Below are positions 15,875-23,578 of a stretch of 34,938 nt of DNA, piece after piece. The DNA comes from an uncultured Bacilli bacterium (GTDB lineage Bacteria; Bacillota_I; Bacilli_A; RF39; UBA660). The number at the start of each line of letters is the position of its first letter. Within the stretch, counting starts at the first letter, position 1. The notes beneath the pieces are model-generated. The model had not been told where the DNA came from. It saw nothing but the letters and a program-made list of their open reading frames with translations, and did not search any database. The stretch is taken from positions 1 through 34,938 of the forward strand of contig CALVHI010000009.1 of NCBI GenBank assembly GCA_944327365.1, written 5' to 3'. The position numbers were made by a program, and so were the translations under genes.

Positions 15875-16879
15875 TTAACTTTCTACATCCATATGCAAAT
15901 GCAAATCTTCTTCAGACGGCAATTTATCTTGCAGTTCTGCTGTTAATTTATCAAAAATTTTATATTCACTTACGCCTACCGGTTTATTTATAAATTTCAA
16001 AGTATAATCTACTATCTTATTACTTTTATTTTGGCATAATATTAACCCAATAGATGGATTATCATTTTCATCTTTAATTTCTTCATCTAGTGCAGTAAGA
16101 TAAAATCCCATTTTACTTGCAAATTCCGGTTTAAAATCTCCTACCTTTAACTCTACAGCAATGTAGCATTTAAGCTTAATATGATAAAAAAGCAAATCAA
16201 TATAAAAATCTTGATTATCTATAGTAATTTTGTATTGATTTCCGACGAAAGAAAAGCCATTTCCTAATTCTAGAAGAATATTCTTAAGTTTTTCTAGAAT
16301 TTTATTTTCTAATTCCTTTTCTTTATAGTCATCTGTCAATTCAATTAAATCAAATACATAAGGTTCTTTCATAATATTATTAGCAAGATCACTATTTTGC
16401 TTCAAAGTTAAATTAAAATTATTATGTTTAATTGTTTTTACTTGTCTATTATAAAGATCAGTATCTATTTGATAAACCAAAATATTATCTGACCAACCTT
16501 CTTCTAAGCATTTACCCATATACCATTTACGAATTTCTTTGTCTTTTACTTTTTGCATCAAAGTAATGTTATGCTTCCATGGTAATTGTGCAACCAGTTG
16601 CACAAATTCTTCATCATCTTTATATTCATTATAAAAAGATTTCATATATTTTAAATTACGAACTGAAAAACCTTTTAAATTAGGAAAAGACATTTTTAAT
16701 TCCATAGCAACATTATCTATAAACTTATTTCCCCAACTACTATTTTCTTCTAATGTTTTACCAATATTAAAGTAAAGATTAACTAACTTTTTGTTAGCAT
16801 CTGTCATGATTTCTAGTTGAGTGTTAGTTATTGCATTTTTAATACTACTTGTTATTTCTTGAAACGACTTATCTAGCAT
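15875..16879 (-). CDS. YhcG/DUF1016-family PD-(D/E)XK nuclease
   Basis: A 334-residue protein with the DUF1016 N-terminal helical domain (FNIGKTLEENSSWGNKFID, GFSVRNLKYMKSFY, VAQLPWKHNITLM) and a C-terminal PD-(D/E)XK nuclease fold with Asp228, Glu243 and Lys245 (FYIDLLFYH ... AVELKVGDF). The catalytic residues are intact. The family is scattered on mobile elements, often near restriction systems, and is thought to cut DNA; its exact job is unsettled. AGGAGG precedes the ATG. It is the first gene of a two-gene cargo operon. Confidence 0.85.
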   Translation of the reverse strand: MLDKSFQEITSSIKNAITNTQLEIMTDANKKLVNLYFNIGKTLEENSSWGNKFIDNVAMELKMSFPNLKGFSVRNLKYMKSFYNEYKDDEEFVQLVAQLPWKHNITLMQKVKDKEIRKWYMGKCLEEGWSDNILVYQIDTDLYNRQVKTIKHNNFNLTLKQNSDLANNIMKEPYVFDLIELTDDYKEKELENKILEKLKNILLELGNGFSFVGNQYKITIDNQDFYIDLLFYHIKLKCYIAVELKVGDFKPEFASKMGFYLTALDEEIKDENDNPSIGLILCQNKSNKIVDYTLKFINKPVGVSEYKIFDKLTAELQDKLPSEEDLHLHMDVES

Positions 16880-16902
16880 AAGTTTATCCTCCTTATATAA
16901 AG

Positions 16903-16911
16903 ATTATAGCA
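16903..16911 (-). promoter_or_regulatory. extended -10 promoter of the nuclease operon
   Basis: TGCTATAAT on the minus strand, about 24 bases upstream of the ATG at 16879. Confidence 0.5.
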
Positions 16912-16981
16912 TTTTATAAGCGTAATTAAAACTTTTTATATGTGATATTTTAAACAAAATTAATCAAGAACAACAAAAAAT

Positions 16982-17145
16982 GGAGCCACAAGGGCTCCTT
17001 CAGGGGGCTATTCATATTCAGTCCCTTTTACTATTTTTTCATTTATTTTTAGTCATTTTTGCTTGATTTTTCCCTTTTTTAATCGAAATCAATTAAAAAC
17101 ATTTTATAAAATTTCAAAATTTTGCTACCTAAATGCTACCTAGAA
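16982..17145. repeat. internal att site 2: second copy of the 160-bp element end
   Basis: Hairpin GGAGCC...GGCTCC (16982-16998), core CTTCAGGGGG (16998-17007), then 116 bases to the 11-bp repeats at 17124-17145, the same spacing as in copy 1. On the minus strand the hairpin is followed by ATTTTTTG and terminates the gene at 17136. The second 11-mer overlaps that gene's stop codon. Confidence 0.6.
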
Positions 17146-18239
17146 TCATTAATTAAATTAGGAAGAGAACTATCAATTCTTACAGCATTTGTAGAAGCCA
17201 ATACTTTACCAATAGGAGTTAAAGTGATTGAATATGCAGCAATGTATTGATTCCACCAATTCCTAACTCTTTTCATACTAGGATATTTATCCATAAAAAT
17301 ATTAAAACTATTTTTAGTATCATTGTTCTTTTTGTCATAGCTATCATAAATTTCCTTCAATGTAGTTTTTTGCAATTCTGTGAATTCTTGCCAATTTGTT
17401 TTACCATCAGTACTTTTTTTAAAAAAGCCTAAGGAATCTATACTATCTTTTTTAAAAATCGGTAATCGCAAATAATTCTCATGCAATTCGTTTGGAACTA
17501 ATATATTAATTGATATATTCGAAGCTTTTAATTTTTCGATAGCTTCATTATATTGATTACTATTTTTTTGAATTCCCAAACACGAATAACCATCATATTC
17601 ATTATAGAGAATATCTTCAAATTTTTCACTAACAAACCCCTTATTAATTCTCACTGCATTAATAAGTTCTAAATTTTCTAACCAAGAAATACTCTTTGGA
17701 AGTTCAAAATATTCTAATAAATGGCTATACAGAGAATCTAAAGCAGCAAAACCTTTGGATATACTCCCAGCTGTTGGAACATAATGAGTTATTGAAAAAA
17801 TTAGAGTTAAAGCCATTAATGCTTCATCGGAAATATTATTAACCTCACTAATAGCTTTTTCCACCGCAGTAGATATGACATAATCATCACTTTTTTCAAT
17901 TTTATGTATTAATAATTCAGACAAAATTTCATAATCGGTCTTTCTTTCAGTGCAAATCGCAGTTTGTTCAGTCTTTCTAAACAATACTTGAAACGCTGGC
18001 TCGTTAAAAACCGATAATAATTCTGCCTTCACTAATTTAGGCATTAAAACTTCTGTATAATTATCTAATCGTTTTTGAGCAATACTTGCAGCTATTATTT
18101 TCGCATTTTCTAAAAGTAAAGCATTTTCTTCTCTAATAATTTTTCTTACTTCTGTTTCAGTTATGCCAAAATTAATATTATTAGCTTGCAAAGATATAGA
18201 ATTATCACCAGTCCTTTGATGCATACTATTTTCTTTCAT
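17136..18239 (-). CDS. LPO_1073/Vpar_1526-like family protein (probable defence effector or sensor)
   Basis: A 367-residue protein. It begins with a polar motif, MHQRTGDNSISLQANNIN, then a helical region (GITETEVRKIIREENALLL...) and a long mixed domain ending TLTPIGKVLASTNAVRI. The layout matches, from memory, the NCBI family called LPO_1073/Vpar_1526; no catalytic motif is seen. The ATG at 18239 has AGGTGA five bases upstream and overlaps the preceding membrane-peptide gene by 14 bases. The N-terminal GDNS..LQ..NIN motif resembles the tail of that peptide (DNSLQVQIGDIN), suggesting amyloid-type pairing. Family assignment is moderately sure; function is inferred. Confidence 0.6.
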   Translation of the reverse strand: MKENSMHQRTGDNSISLQANNINFGITETEVRKIIREENALLLENAKIIAASIAQKRLDNYTEVLMPKLVKAELLSVFNEPAFQVLFRKTEQTAICTERKTDYEILSELLIHKIEKSDDYVISTAVEKAISEVNNISDEALMALTLIFSITHYVPTAGSISKGFAALDSLYSHLLEYFELPKSISWLENLELINAVRINKGFVSEKFEDILYNEYDGYSCLGIQKNSNQYNEAIEKLKASNISINILVPNELHENYLRLPIFKKDSIDSLGFFKKSTDGKTNWQEFTELQKTTLKEIYDSYDKKNNDTKNSFNIFMDKYPSMKRVRNWWNQYIAAYSITLTPIGKVLASTNAVRIDSSLPNLINDSR

Positions 18240-18396
18240 TTATGTCACCTATTTGTACTTGTAAAGAGTTATCTCTTGATTTTTGAATTTGCTTTTTCTT
18301 AACATTAATATGTAAAGAATATTGATAACCTCCTATAAAACCTGCAATCAAATTAAATATCCCACTGATTAATGCAGCTAAAATTGTATCATTCAT
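18226..18396 (-). CDS. 56-residue membrane peptide with VQIG amyloid-like tail
   Basis: Starts MNDTILAALISGIFNLIAGF, a single transmembrane helix, then a basic stretch (HINVKKKQIQKS) and the C-terminal motif DNSLQVQIGDINERK. VQIG has the (I/V)Q(I/V)G form of the RHIM core and related bacterial amyloid signalling motifs. ATG 18396 is chosen because GGGAGG lies eight bases upstream and an extended -10 box sits at 18437-18445, inside any longer reading frame. It overlaps the next gene by 14 bases; the codons for IGD form that gene's ribosome binding site, so the two proteins are produced together. Confidence 0.65.
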   Translation of the reverse strand: MNDTILAALISGIFNLIAGFIGGYQYSLHINVKKKQIQKSRDNSLQVQIGDINERK

Positions 18397-18436
18397 TACA
18401 ATAACCTCCCATAAAAAATTATATAACCACAAAATA

Positions 18437-18445
18437 ATTATATCA
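18437..18445 (-). promoter_or_regulatory. extended -10 promoter of the two-gene cargo system
   Basis: TGATATAAT on the minus strand, about 41 bases upstream of the ATG at 18396. Confidence 0.5.
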
Positions 18446-18737
18446 AATACTAAATATAAAGTCATAAAACTTTTTTAACTAAAATTTTTAAAAACAATTA
18501 AGATAACATAAAAAACTATATTAAATAATAAATTTCTTAAATAATATAAGTACAAATACAAAATTTAAGCAAATTTAAAAGCATTAATATTTTTTTATCG
18601 TCAAATACAAACATAAAAATTACTGTTCACTTAATTATAGGTATTACAAATTACATAACCAATATATCTCAACATACAACTTGCTTATGTTTCTCTTTAT
18701 TTAAATAACATCTTAATTAAATACTTATATTAAGTTT

Positions 18738-19040
18738 TTATTTAATTATTTTTTTCGTACTTAAATATTTTTTAAATTCATCATTTTCTTTTTTTATTTT
18801 ATAAACATTTAGAAAATATAAAACTATTAAAATAATATCAATTATCTTAATAAAAAACATATTTTCATCAGTTTCAGCCATAATTCTTAAAATTATAAAG
18901 ATAGTAATAGGAATTATAAAAATTAATAAGCATTTATTAAAATCATGAAGTTTTTCTCCAGTTACACCATTATATTTGCTTCTAAACTCTTTTATATATT
19001 TGTTTTGTTCTTCTTTAGTTAAATCATACCAGCTTTTCAT
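18738..19040 (-). CDS. small membrane protein with two central helices
   Basis: A 100-residue protein. Residues 1-35 are charged (WYDLTKEEQNKYIKEFRSKY), two hydrophobic helices follow (about 37-53 and 62-80), and a lysine-rich tail ends the chain. No family recognised. GAAGGG precedes the ATG, and the gene lies 19 bases after the 206-residue gene, with which it is probably co-transcribed. The 270 bases between it and the cargo pair (18466-18737) are very AT-rich and hold no gene I can support. Confidence 0.7.
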   Translation of the reverse strand: MKSWYDLTKEEQNKYIKEFRSKYNGVTGEKLHDFNKCLLIFIIPITIFIILRIMAETDENMFFIKIIDIILIVLYFLNVYKIKKENDEFKKYLSTKKIIK

Positions 19041-19059
19041 ATTTACCCTTCTTTCTATA

Positions 19060-19680
19060 CTATAAATTTTCTATTTCTATATAAAATGCATTTATATATG
19101 GAATAGTAATTGAAGAATTTAAAATAGATGTATATGTTTTTAATCCATTTAATTTACCGTACAGTGTAATAATATCTCCTTCAATTATTCTTGGTGTGCC
19201 TTCCATAGGCATATAATAAACATAAATTGTATCTTCATAGTTGCCATACTCATTTTCTGTTACATTAACTCTCATTTCATAAATCGCAAATTCCATTGTA
19301 TTATCTTCCATAACCTGAATTACTTTTCCAGTAAATTTTGCTAATTCTCCCTCATGATCTTCTGCATATCTATAAATATCTTCATAATCATATTCTTTAC
19401 AATTTTCTTTATAATAAGTAATTTGCCATTCGCTATAAGGCAATTTTTCACCTTTTTCTTCCTCATCTAAGTTATTATCATTATCAATTAATTCACAATT
19501 CAAATTATTTTCATTCAAAACATATCCATCAGGGCACTCATAACATTGGTTATTTATTAAAACTCCACTACCACTACACAAAATATCTTTATTATCAAAA
19601 ATTGCATTATAAGTACAAGCAAATAATATAAACAAAACTACTACTATTCCAAATATTATAAATGCCTTGTTATTATTCAT
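19060..19680 (-). CDS. membrane-anchored protein with Cys-rich stalk and OB-like domain
   Basis: A 206-residue protein. One N-terminal hydrophobic helix (about 5-25) is followed by a small cysteine motif (LCSGSGVLINNQCYECPDGY, then NCEL) and an acidic linker. The C-terminal domain (about 85-206) has a strand pattern typical of an OB fold: LAKFTGKVIQVMED, TIYVYYMP, IIEGDIITLYGKLNGL. The mature protein should be outside the cell. Related C-terminal domains occur in lipoproteins of Gram-positive mobile elements, but I cannot name the function. A TATAAT box lies upstream. Confidence 0.65.
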   Translation of the reverse strand: MNNNKAFIIFGIVVVLFILFACTYNAIFDNKDILCSGSGVLINNQCYECPDGYVLNENNLNCELIDNDNNLDEEEKGEKLPYSEWQITYYKENCKEYDYEDIYRYAEDHEGELAKFTGKVIQVMEDNTMEFAIYEMRVNVTENEYGNYEDTIYVYYMPMEGTPRIIEGDIITLYGKLNGLKTYTSILNSSITIPYINAFYIEIENL

Positions 19681-19897
19681 AAAACTCTAATACCTCACTT
19701 TAAAAATAATTAAATTATATGCTTAAAATACAACCATTGTATATCATAATATAAAATACATTTTAGCATTATTTTTTCATAAATGCCTACAAACCATACT
19801 AATTTATTTGCTTAAATTATAACATAAATATTAAGTAATTCATATCACATTTTTACCAATTTTAGAATTTCTTAACTTCATAATATAAATTGCCTCA

Positions 19898-20170
19898 TCA
19901 TTCATTTTTTCTATAAGTTTCATAAAGTTTCAATTCACATTCTTCAATACTTTTATTATAATCTATTAATTTCTTCTTTTGAAAGAAGAACGGTTTAGTA
20001 TTCTCCAAAAATTCTATCTCTGCTCGGTACATCTTTGCTTGTTGTCCGAGCATTTTTAAATGTAATTCTGATTCTTCAATATCATAAGAAACTATAATAG
20101 ATAATAGGTCTTTTACTATTCCTTCATCAATCCCATTCTTTTTAATATATAATACCCTTCTTTCTAGCAT
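19898..20170 (-). CDS. unknown small protein of the element
   Basis: A 90-residue, mostly helical, charged protein (ESELHLKMLGQQAKMYRAEI and KKLIDYNKSIEECELKLYET read as helices able to form a coiled coil). No family recognised, and no clear ribosome binding site before the ATG at 20170. It is divergent from the regulator at 20265. It may be real or may start at an internal codon. Confidence 0.5.
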   Translation of the reverse strand: MLERRVLYIKKNGIDEGIVKDLLSIIVSYDIEESELHLKMLGQQAKMYRAEIEFLENTKPFFFQKKKLIDYNKSIEECELKLYETYRKNE

Positions 20171-20264
20171 ATCCCTACACTAGAGCAAAAAGTTGTTGTT
20201 ATATAGTCCAATTTACATATTTTCAAATACTTATTATCATAATATTAGTGATTAAGACTGCGAG

Positions 20265-20540
20265 GTGTGTAAAATAGACAATAAAACTGTTACTAATGAA
20301 ACTAGCATTTTATTAGGAAAAAACATTGTGTATTTTCGCCAATTAAAAAATTGGTCGCAGGACACTTTATCAAGCAAATTAGGTTCTGATAAAGCCTACT
20401 TATCACAAATTGAAAATGCTAAAAGAAGTGCTTCTACAGAATATATTGATAGACTTTGCCGAGTTTTCAATATTAAAGCCGAAGAATTGTTTAAGGAACG
20501 TAACTTTGACTTAAAAAAACGTGTAGATAGCAAAAAATAA
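20265..20540 (+). CDS. XRE-family regulator
   Basis: About 91 residues with a clean HTH_3 domain (residues 18-75: LGKNIVYFRQLKNWSQDTLS, then AYLSQIENAKRSAS, and FNIKAEELF). The start is uncertain: the only standard start in frame is a GTG at 20265 that overlaps the GAGG which should be the ribosome binding site, so translation may begin at a non-standard codon such as the ATA at 20274. A terminator follows. It is probably a regulator of the element. Confidence 0.75.
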   Translation: MCKIDNKTVTNETSILLGKNIVYFRQLKNWSQDTLSSKLGSDKAYLSQIENAKRSASTEYIDRLCRVFNIKAEELFKERNFDLKKRVDSKK

Positions 20541-20562
20541 CTCTAACGTAGGGTTATTTTTA
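20535..20562 (+). terminator. terminator after the XRE gene
   Basis: AAATAACTCTA / TAGGGTTATTT stem (one G-T pair), three-base loop, T-rich tail. Confidence 0.65.
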
Positions 20563-20590
20563 TTTTACCATATTTGTAATAAAATTGTTA

Positions 20591-20632
20591 GTAAAAATAG
20601 ATTACTTTTTTGTAAAGATAGATTACTTTTTT
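20591..20632. repeat. 21-bp tandem repeat (two copies)
   Basis: GTAAAAATAGATTACTTTTT plus one T at 20591-20611 is followed immediately by the same unit with one change at 20612-20632. The period is two helical turns. It lies in the promoter region of the next regulator and so may be its operator or an iteron. Confidence 0.6.
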
Positions 20633-20675
20633 TATTTAATATTTATGAGAAAATTTTTTACAAGAGGTGGTAAAA

Positions 20676-20987
20676 TTGTCTAACATACCTACATTTCAAG
20701 AATTACAAAAGAAAATGGCTAATTTTAATTTATCTGATTATCAAGCAACAATATGCAAAAATATAAAAAGAATAAGAAAAGAACTATATGAAGAATATAA
20801 ATCTTACTATAAAGATAACAATTTAGATAATCCCTATTCTTCACAGTCAGTAGCAGAGTTACTTGGAATTAGTTATGAATATTACAAAAGATTAGAAAGT
20901 TTTGATAAATCAAAACCAATATCTATAAAGATTTTTCTAAAAGTTGTAGTATTATTTAATAAAGATATAAATGACTTTTTTATTTAA
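20676..20987 (+). CDS. HTH-domain protein of the element
   Basis: A 103-residue protein starting at TTG 20676, six bases after AGAGGTG; the GTG three codons earlier overlaps that site. The pattern SSQSVAELLGISYEYYKRLE is an HTH recognition region of XRE type, and the region before it is a long charged helix. It is preceded by a 21-bp tandem repeat. Possibly a control protein for copy number or excision; the role is not visible. Confidence 0.65.
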   Translation: MSNIPTFQELQKKMANFNLSDYQATICKNIKRIRKELYEEYKSYYKDNNLDNPYSSQSVAELLGISYEYYKRLESFDKSKPISIKIFLKVVVLFNKDINDFFI

Positions 20988-20995
20988 TAGCTAAT

Positions 20996-21062
20996 AAAAA
21001 TGACAGTATGACAGCATTTAGAGATATGCCTCTCACTTTTTGCTGTCATCTGTCATTTTTTT
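20996..21062. terminator. bidirectional terminator between convergent genes
   Basis: Arms TGACAGTATGACAGCA (21001-21016) and TGCTGTCATCTGTCA (21041-21055) pair with one bulge, flanked by A's on the left and T's on the right, so they serve both strands. The right arm lies in the last codons of the gene at 21033. Confidence 0.8.
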
Positions 21063-21491
21063 CATAGTTTGACTTGCTAATTTTTTTGTTTCGTTATAAA
21101 CTTTTTCTTCTGAAATATATAAACATACTTCAAAAAATATAGTAAACAAGAACAATAAAATAATTACATAAAAATTATCTTGAGATAAAACACCTAAATT
21201 TTGTAAAAATATAATTGCCAAGAAAATCAAAGCATACACAACTACAAAAGTTATAGAATAATTATCCAGTTCACTATAAATATTTTTTGATTTTCTTTTA
21301 TCAATATTTAGACCACTTTTTAACCACTTTCTTAAAAACCAAACATTTCCTAATAAGGAAGCATACATAAATAACCAATAAAAAGAAACTGATAGAGTAT
21401 GTTTAGTAATTAAATAAAATATAAAAGATATAATTAAACCTATATTACTTGTAATTTGAACTAGGTTTAATGCTTCAATTCTTTTTTTCAT
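21033..21491 (-). CDS. four-helix membrane protein coupled to the repressor
   Basis: A 152-residue protein with four hydrophobic segments (about 12-30, 35-52, 75-95, 100-120) and charged ends. No family recognised. Its ATG (AGAGG nine bases upstream) lies inside the end of the repressor gene with 17 bases of overlap, so the two are translated together. It could sense a membrane signal for the repressor, or be an immunity-type protein; this is a guess from position. Confidence 0.7.
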   Translation of the reverse strand: MKKRIEALNLVQITSNIGLIISFIFYLITKHTLSVSFYWLFMYASLLGNVWFLRKWLKSGLNIDKRKSKNIYSELDNYSITFVVVYALIFLAIIFLQNLGVLSQDNFYVIILLFLFTIFFEVCLYISEEKVYNETKKLASQTMKKMTDDSKK

Positions 21492-21981
21492 TATCTAACC
21501 TCTCTTTCGTTTTAGCACTATGTAGCAATTTTACAATTTCATTTGCAGTATTAATTTGATATTGAGTATCTTCGATAGTTTGAAATAAAACTTCTTTTTC
21601 AGTTTCTAAAATGTTTGGATCTTCTAATCTTTCCTTAAAAGATTTAACTAAAGCCTCCCAATTTTCAATACTTCCTAAAGTATTTACTAGTGCTTCATCT
21701 AATTGTTTCCCTTTTAAACTAGAATAATATCGTTTTAAAAAAGGGTTAAGTGGACTAACTTGTGTACCAAGTCCAGCAGCATACATTAAATCATTATAAT
21801 TAACACCAATAAACTGACTTATTTTTCTTAATGTTTTAGGATTAGGTACAGCTCTTTCTCCTGATTCTATCCGAGCAATTTCAGTATGGCTTACATTTGC
21901 TAACTCAGCAAGTTGATTTTTAGATAAACCTACTTTTTCTCTAGCCTCAGTAATCATTTGTCCTACTGTTTTATTTTCCAT
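21475..21981 (-). CDS. XRE-family repressor of the mobile element
   Basis: A 168-residue protein from ATG 21981 (AAAGGAG five bases upstream). Residues 8-65 form a canonical HTH_3 domain (MITEAREKVGLSKNQLAELA, VSHTEIARIESGERAVP, NYNDLMYAAGL). The C-terminal 90 residues are helical and probably a dimerisation part. It faces the strong promoter of the replication/mobilization operon across a region with GGTTC/GAACC operators, so it is the likely master repressor. There is no RecA-dependent autoproteolysis domain. Confidence 0.85.
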   Translation of the reverse strand: MENKTVGQMITEAREKVGLSKNQLAELANVSHTEIARIESGERAVPNPKTLRKISQFIGVNYNDLMYAAGLGTQVSPLNPFLKRYYSSLKGKQLDEALVNTLGSIENWEALVKSFKERLEDPNILETEKEVLFQTIEDTQYQINTANEIVKLLHSAKTKERLDNEKKN

Positions 21982-22069
21982 AATTGCTCCTTTCACGACC
22001 AATTATACATCATTTTGCACTAAATTACAAGATATTTTTATTTTTTTGCACTTTTTGGTTCGAAAAGTG

Positions 22070-22115
22070 TTGACAAAGGTTCAAAAATATATTATAGTTG
22101 AACCGAATGGTTCAA
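22070..22115 (+). promoter_or_regulatory. operator-promoter of the element's replication/mobilization operon
   Basis: TTGACA (22070-22075), 17 bases, TATAGT (22093-22098). The palindrome TTGAACCGAATGGTTCAA (22098-22115) covers the start of transcription, and further GGTTC half-sites occur at 22057 and 22078 around the -35 box. This looks like a repressed promoter controlled by the XRE protein encoded in the opposite direction. Confidence 0.8.
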
Positions 22116-22355
22116 TACTATTCTAAATTGTTCTTTGAAAACTATATAGAGTTATATATTGTGAGTGCCGTAACTATTAACTCGTAAAACATGGCAAGGT
22201 ACTTGAAAAATATCCTCACTAGCCAGAGGAGTTGTAAGTAATCTAAAACTTTCCTTAGATATATTGGTAAGTCCTAAAATTAAGGATAAATATACTATAT
22301 ATACATCCTAAAAGGGAGTTAGAGGTAACACTAAAACCTCACAGAAAGGAAAAAG
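22116..22355 (+). promoter_or_regulatory. 240-base leader with rRNA-type boxA
   Basis: The untranslated leader begins with TTGTTCTTTGAAAACT (22128-22143), very like the boxA antitermination site of Gram-positive rRNA operons. It then holds several short hairpins (CCTC-8-GAGG, ATCTAA-8-TTAGAT, AAGGAT-ATCCTA). It may keep transcription going through the long operon, or be a regulated leader. No reading frame with a ribosome binding site is seen in it. Confidence 0.5.
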
Positions 22356-22628
22356 GTGATAATTATAAGTGCAAATGAAACTTTAGAATTAATATCAAAA
22401 CAATGGTGTGATTTAAGTGATTTAAAGAAACTTACAGGACTAGGAAAAAATAGTACAAGTAAATTAAGAAATGAAATAAAAGCCGATTTATTAAGTAAGG
22501 GCTATCTTCTGCCAAATAAATTACTACCAATGAATGAAGTAGTAAATTACTTAAAAATTAATGTATCATACTTGCAAAAGATGTCAAAAGATACAAACGA
22601 GAGGAAAAAAGTAATTGAAAACAATTAG
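22356..22628 (+). CDS. small DNA-binding protein (DUF3173/excisionase-like)
   Basis: A 90-residue protein from GTG 22356 (AAAGGA five bases upstream). The pattern SDLKKLTGLGKNSTSKLRNE is a winged-helix/HTH like the small DUF3173 or excisionase-type proteins found in Gram-positive integrative elements. It is the first gene of the operon and overlaps the RepA-like gene by 14 bases. It may act in excision or in replication initiation. Confidence 0.6.
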   Translation: MIIISANETLELISKQWCDLSDLKKLTGLGKNSTSKLRNEIKADLLSKGYLLPNKLLPMNEVVNYLKINVSYLQKMSKDTNERKKVIENN

Positions 22629-23559
22629 TGAAATGCAAAAAGATTACAAAAAAAACGACTTCATCGTAGAAAACTTAATGAAGTCTAGGGGACTATATTG
22701 CTTAGTTGCTAGACCAAAAGTTGGCAAGTCATTATTAGCATTACAGCTTGCCAACTCTGTGGCAGCACAAAACAGTTTCTTAGGTTTTAAAACAATTAAA
22801 TCTCCTACTCTATATATTAGCACAGAAATGAATCATACACAAATACTTGATAGAATAAATATTATGAATTTACAATTTACTGACACAAATTTCTTTTTAA
22901 AAGAACAAGAACCAAATGAAAGAAAATTAAATTATATGGATTTACAAGTAGATTTTCAAAAATTTGCTAATGAATATAATGGTAAATTAGTAATTATAGA
23001 TATGTTGTATGGAATTGATATGAATAATGGCTATGATATAAACAATTATCAAGACACAGGTCAATATTTAATTCCAAAATTTAGAGAACTATGTCAAAAA
23101 TATAACTTTACAATTCTTCTAATACATCACTTAAACAAAAGTAATACTTCTTTGGGAAGTACAGCCATAGATGGTTCTGTTGATGGTATGCTAATATTAA
23201 AAGAAGATACTCATATTAAAAATAAAATAATTCTCGAATACGAAAGTAGAGATTATGAGGGCTTTGAATTAATATTAAAAAAAAATGAGAACCTAATCTT
23301 TGAAAGGTCAGAAACTGAAATAGAAGATTTAGATTATAACTTAACTGTTTTTCTTAACTATGCAATTAAACAAAAAGAATTTACTTTTACTGTATCAGAA
23401 ATAACTAGTAAATTAAACCTTAATATAACACCATCAGTATTTGGAAAGTTATTAAATAATAACTTATCCACATTAGAAAAAGAGGGACTATCTATTACGA
23501 TGAAAAGAACATCAACCGAACGAACCTACTTTGCTAAATATCAAGAACCACTTGATTAA
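22615..23559 (+). CDS. RepA-like AAA (RecA-fold) ATPase
   Basis: A 314-residue protein with Walker A ARPKVGKSLLALQ (Lys38), Walker B LVIIDMLYGID, and LLIHHLNKSNTSLGSTAIDG, the sensor region of hexameric RepA/DnaB-like RecA-fold ATPases (AAA_25). The C terminus (about 240-310) looks like a winged helix. It probably helps the excised element replicate. It starts at TTG 22615, with AGAGG upstream, inside the end of the preceding gene; an ATG six codons later is also possible. Confidence 0.8.
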   Translation: MKTISEMQKDYKKNDFIVENLMKSRGLYCLVARPKVGKSLLALQLANSVAAQNSFLGFKTIKSPTLYISTEMNHTQILDRINIMNLQFTDTNFFLKEQEPNERKLNYMDLQVDFQKFANEYNGKLVIIDMLYGIDMNNGYDINNYQDTGQYLIPKFRELCQKYNFTILLIHHLNKSNTSLGSTAIDGSVDGMLILKEDTHIKNKIILEYESRDYEGFELILKKNENLIFERSETEIEDLDYNLTVFLNYAIKQKEFTFTVSEITSKLNLNITPSVFGKLLNNNLSTLEKEGLSITMKRTSTERTYFAKYQEPLD

Positions 23560-23578
23560 AACTTTAGTTTTAATCACT

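Larger units (their letters stand above)
15302..17007. mobile_element. integrase-less cis-mobilizable element (CIME-like) in tandem with the larger element
   Basis: About 1.7 kb bounded by two copies of the att-like core CTTCAGGGGG (15302-15311 and 16998-17007). It has its own arm-type repeats but no recombinase, and carries only the nuclease and its 134-residue partner. The layout fits site-specific accretion next to the complete element that begins at the second core. The boundaries are inferred from repeats. Confidence 0.5.

Noticed and set aside
15286-17145. The two 160-bp repeats as insertion-sequence ends
   Set aside because: They are direct, contain no terminal inverted repeats and flank no transposase; att-type ends explain them better.
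18397-18465. Longer start at 18465 for the membrane peptide
   Set aside because: It would place the extended -10 box inside the gene and has no ribosome binding site, whereas ATG 18396 has GGGAGG.
22116-22355. The leader as a riboswitch or tRNA-like element
   Set aside because: No conserved aptamer or cloverleaf was recognised; only a boxA-like site and weak hairpins.
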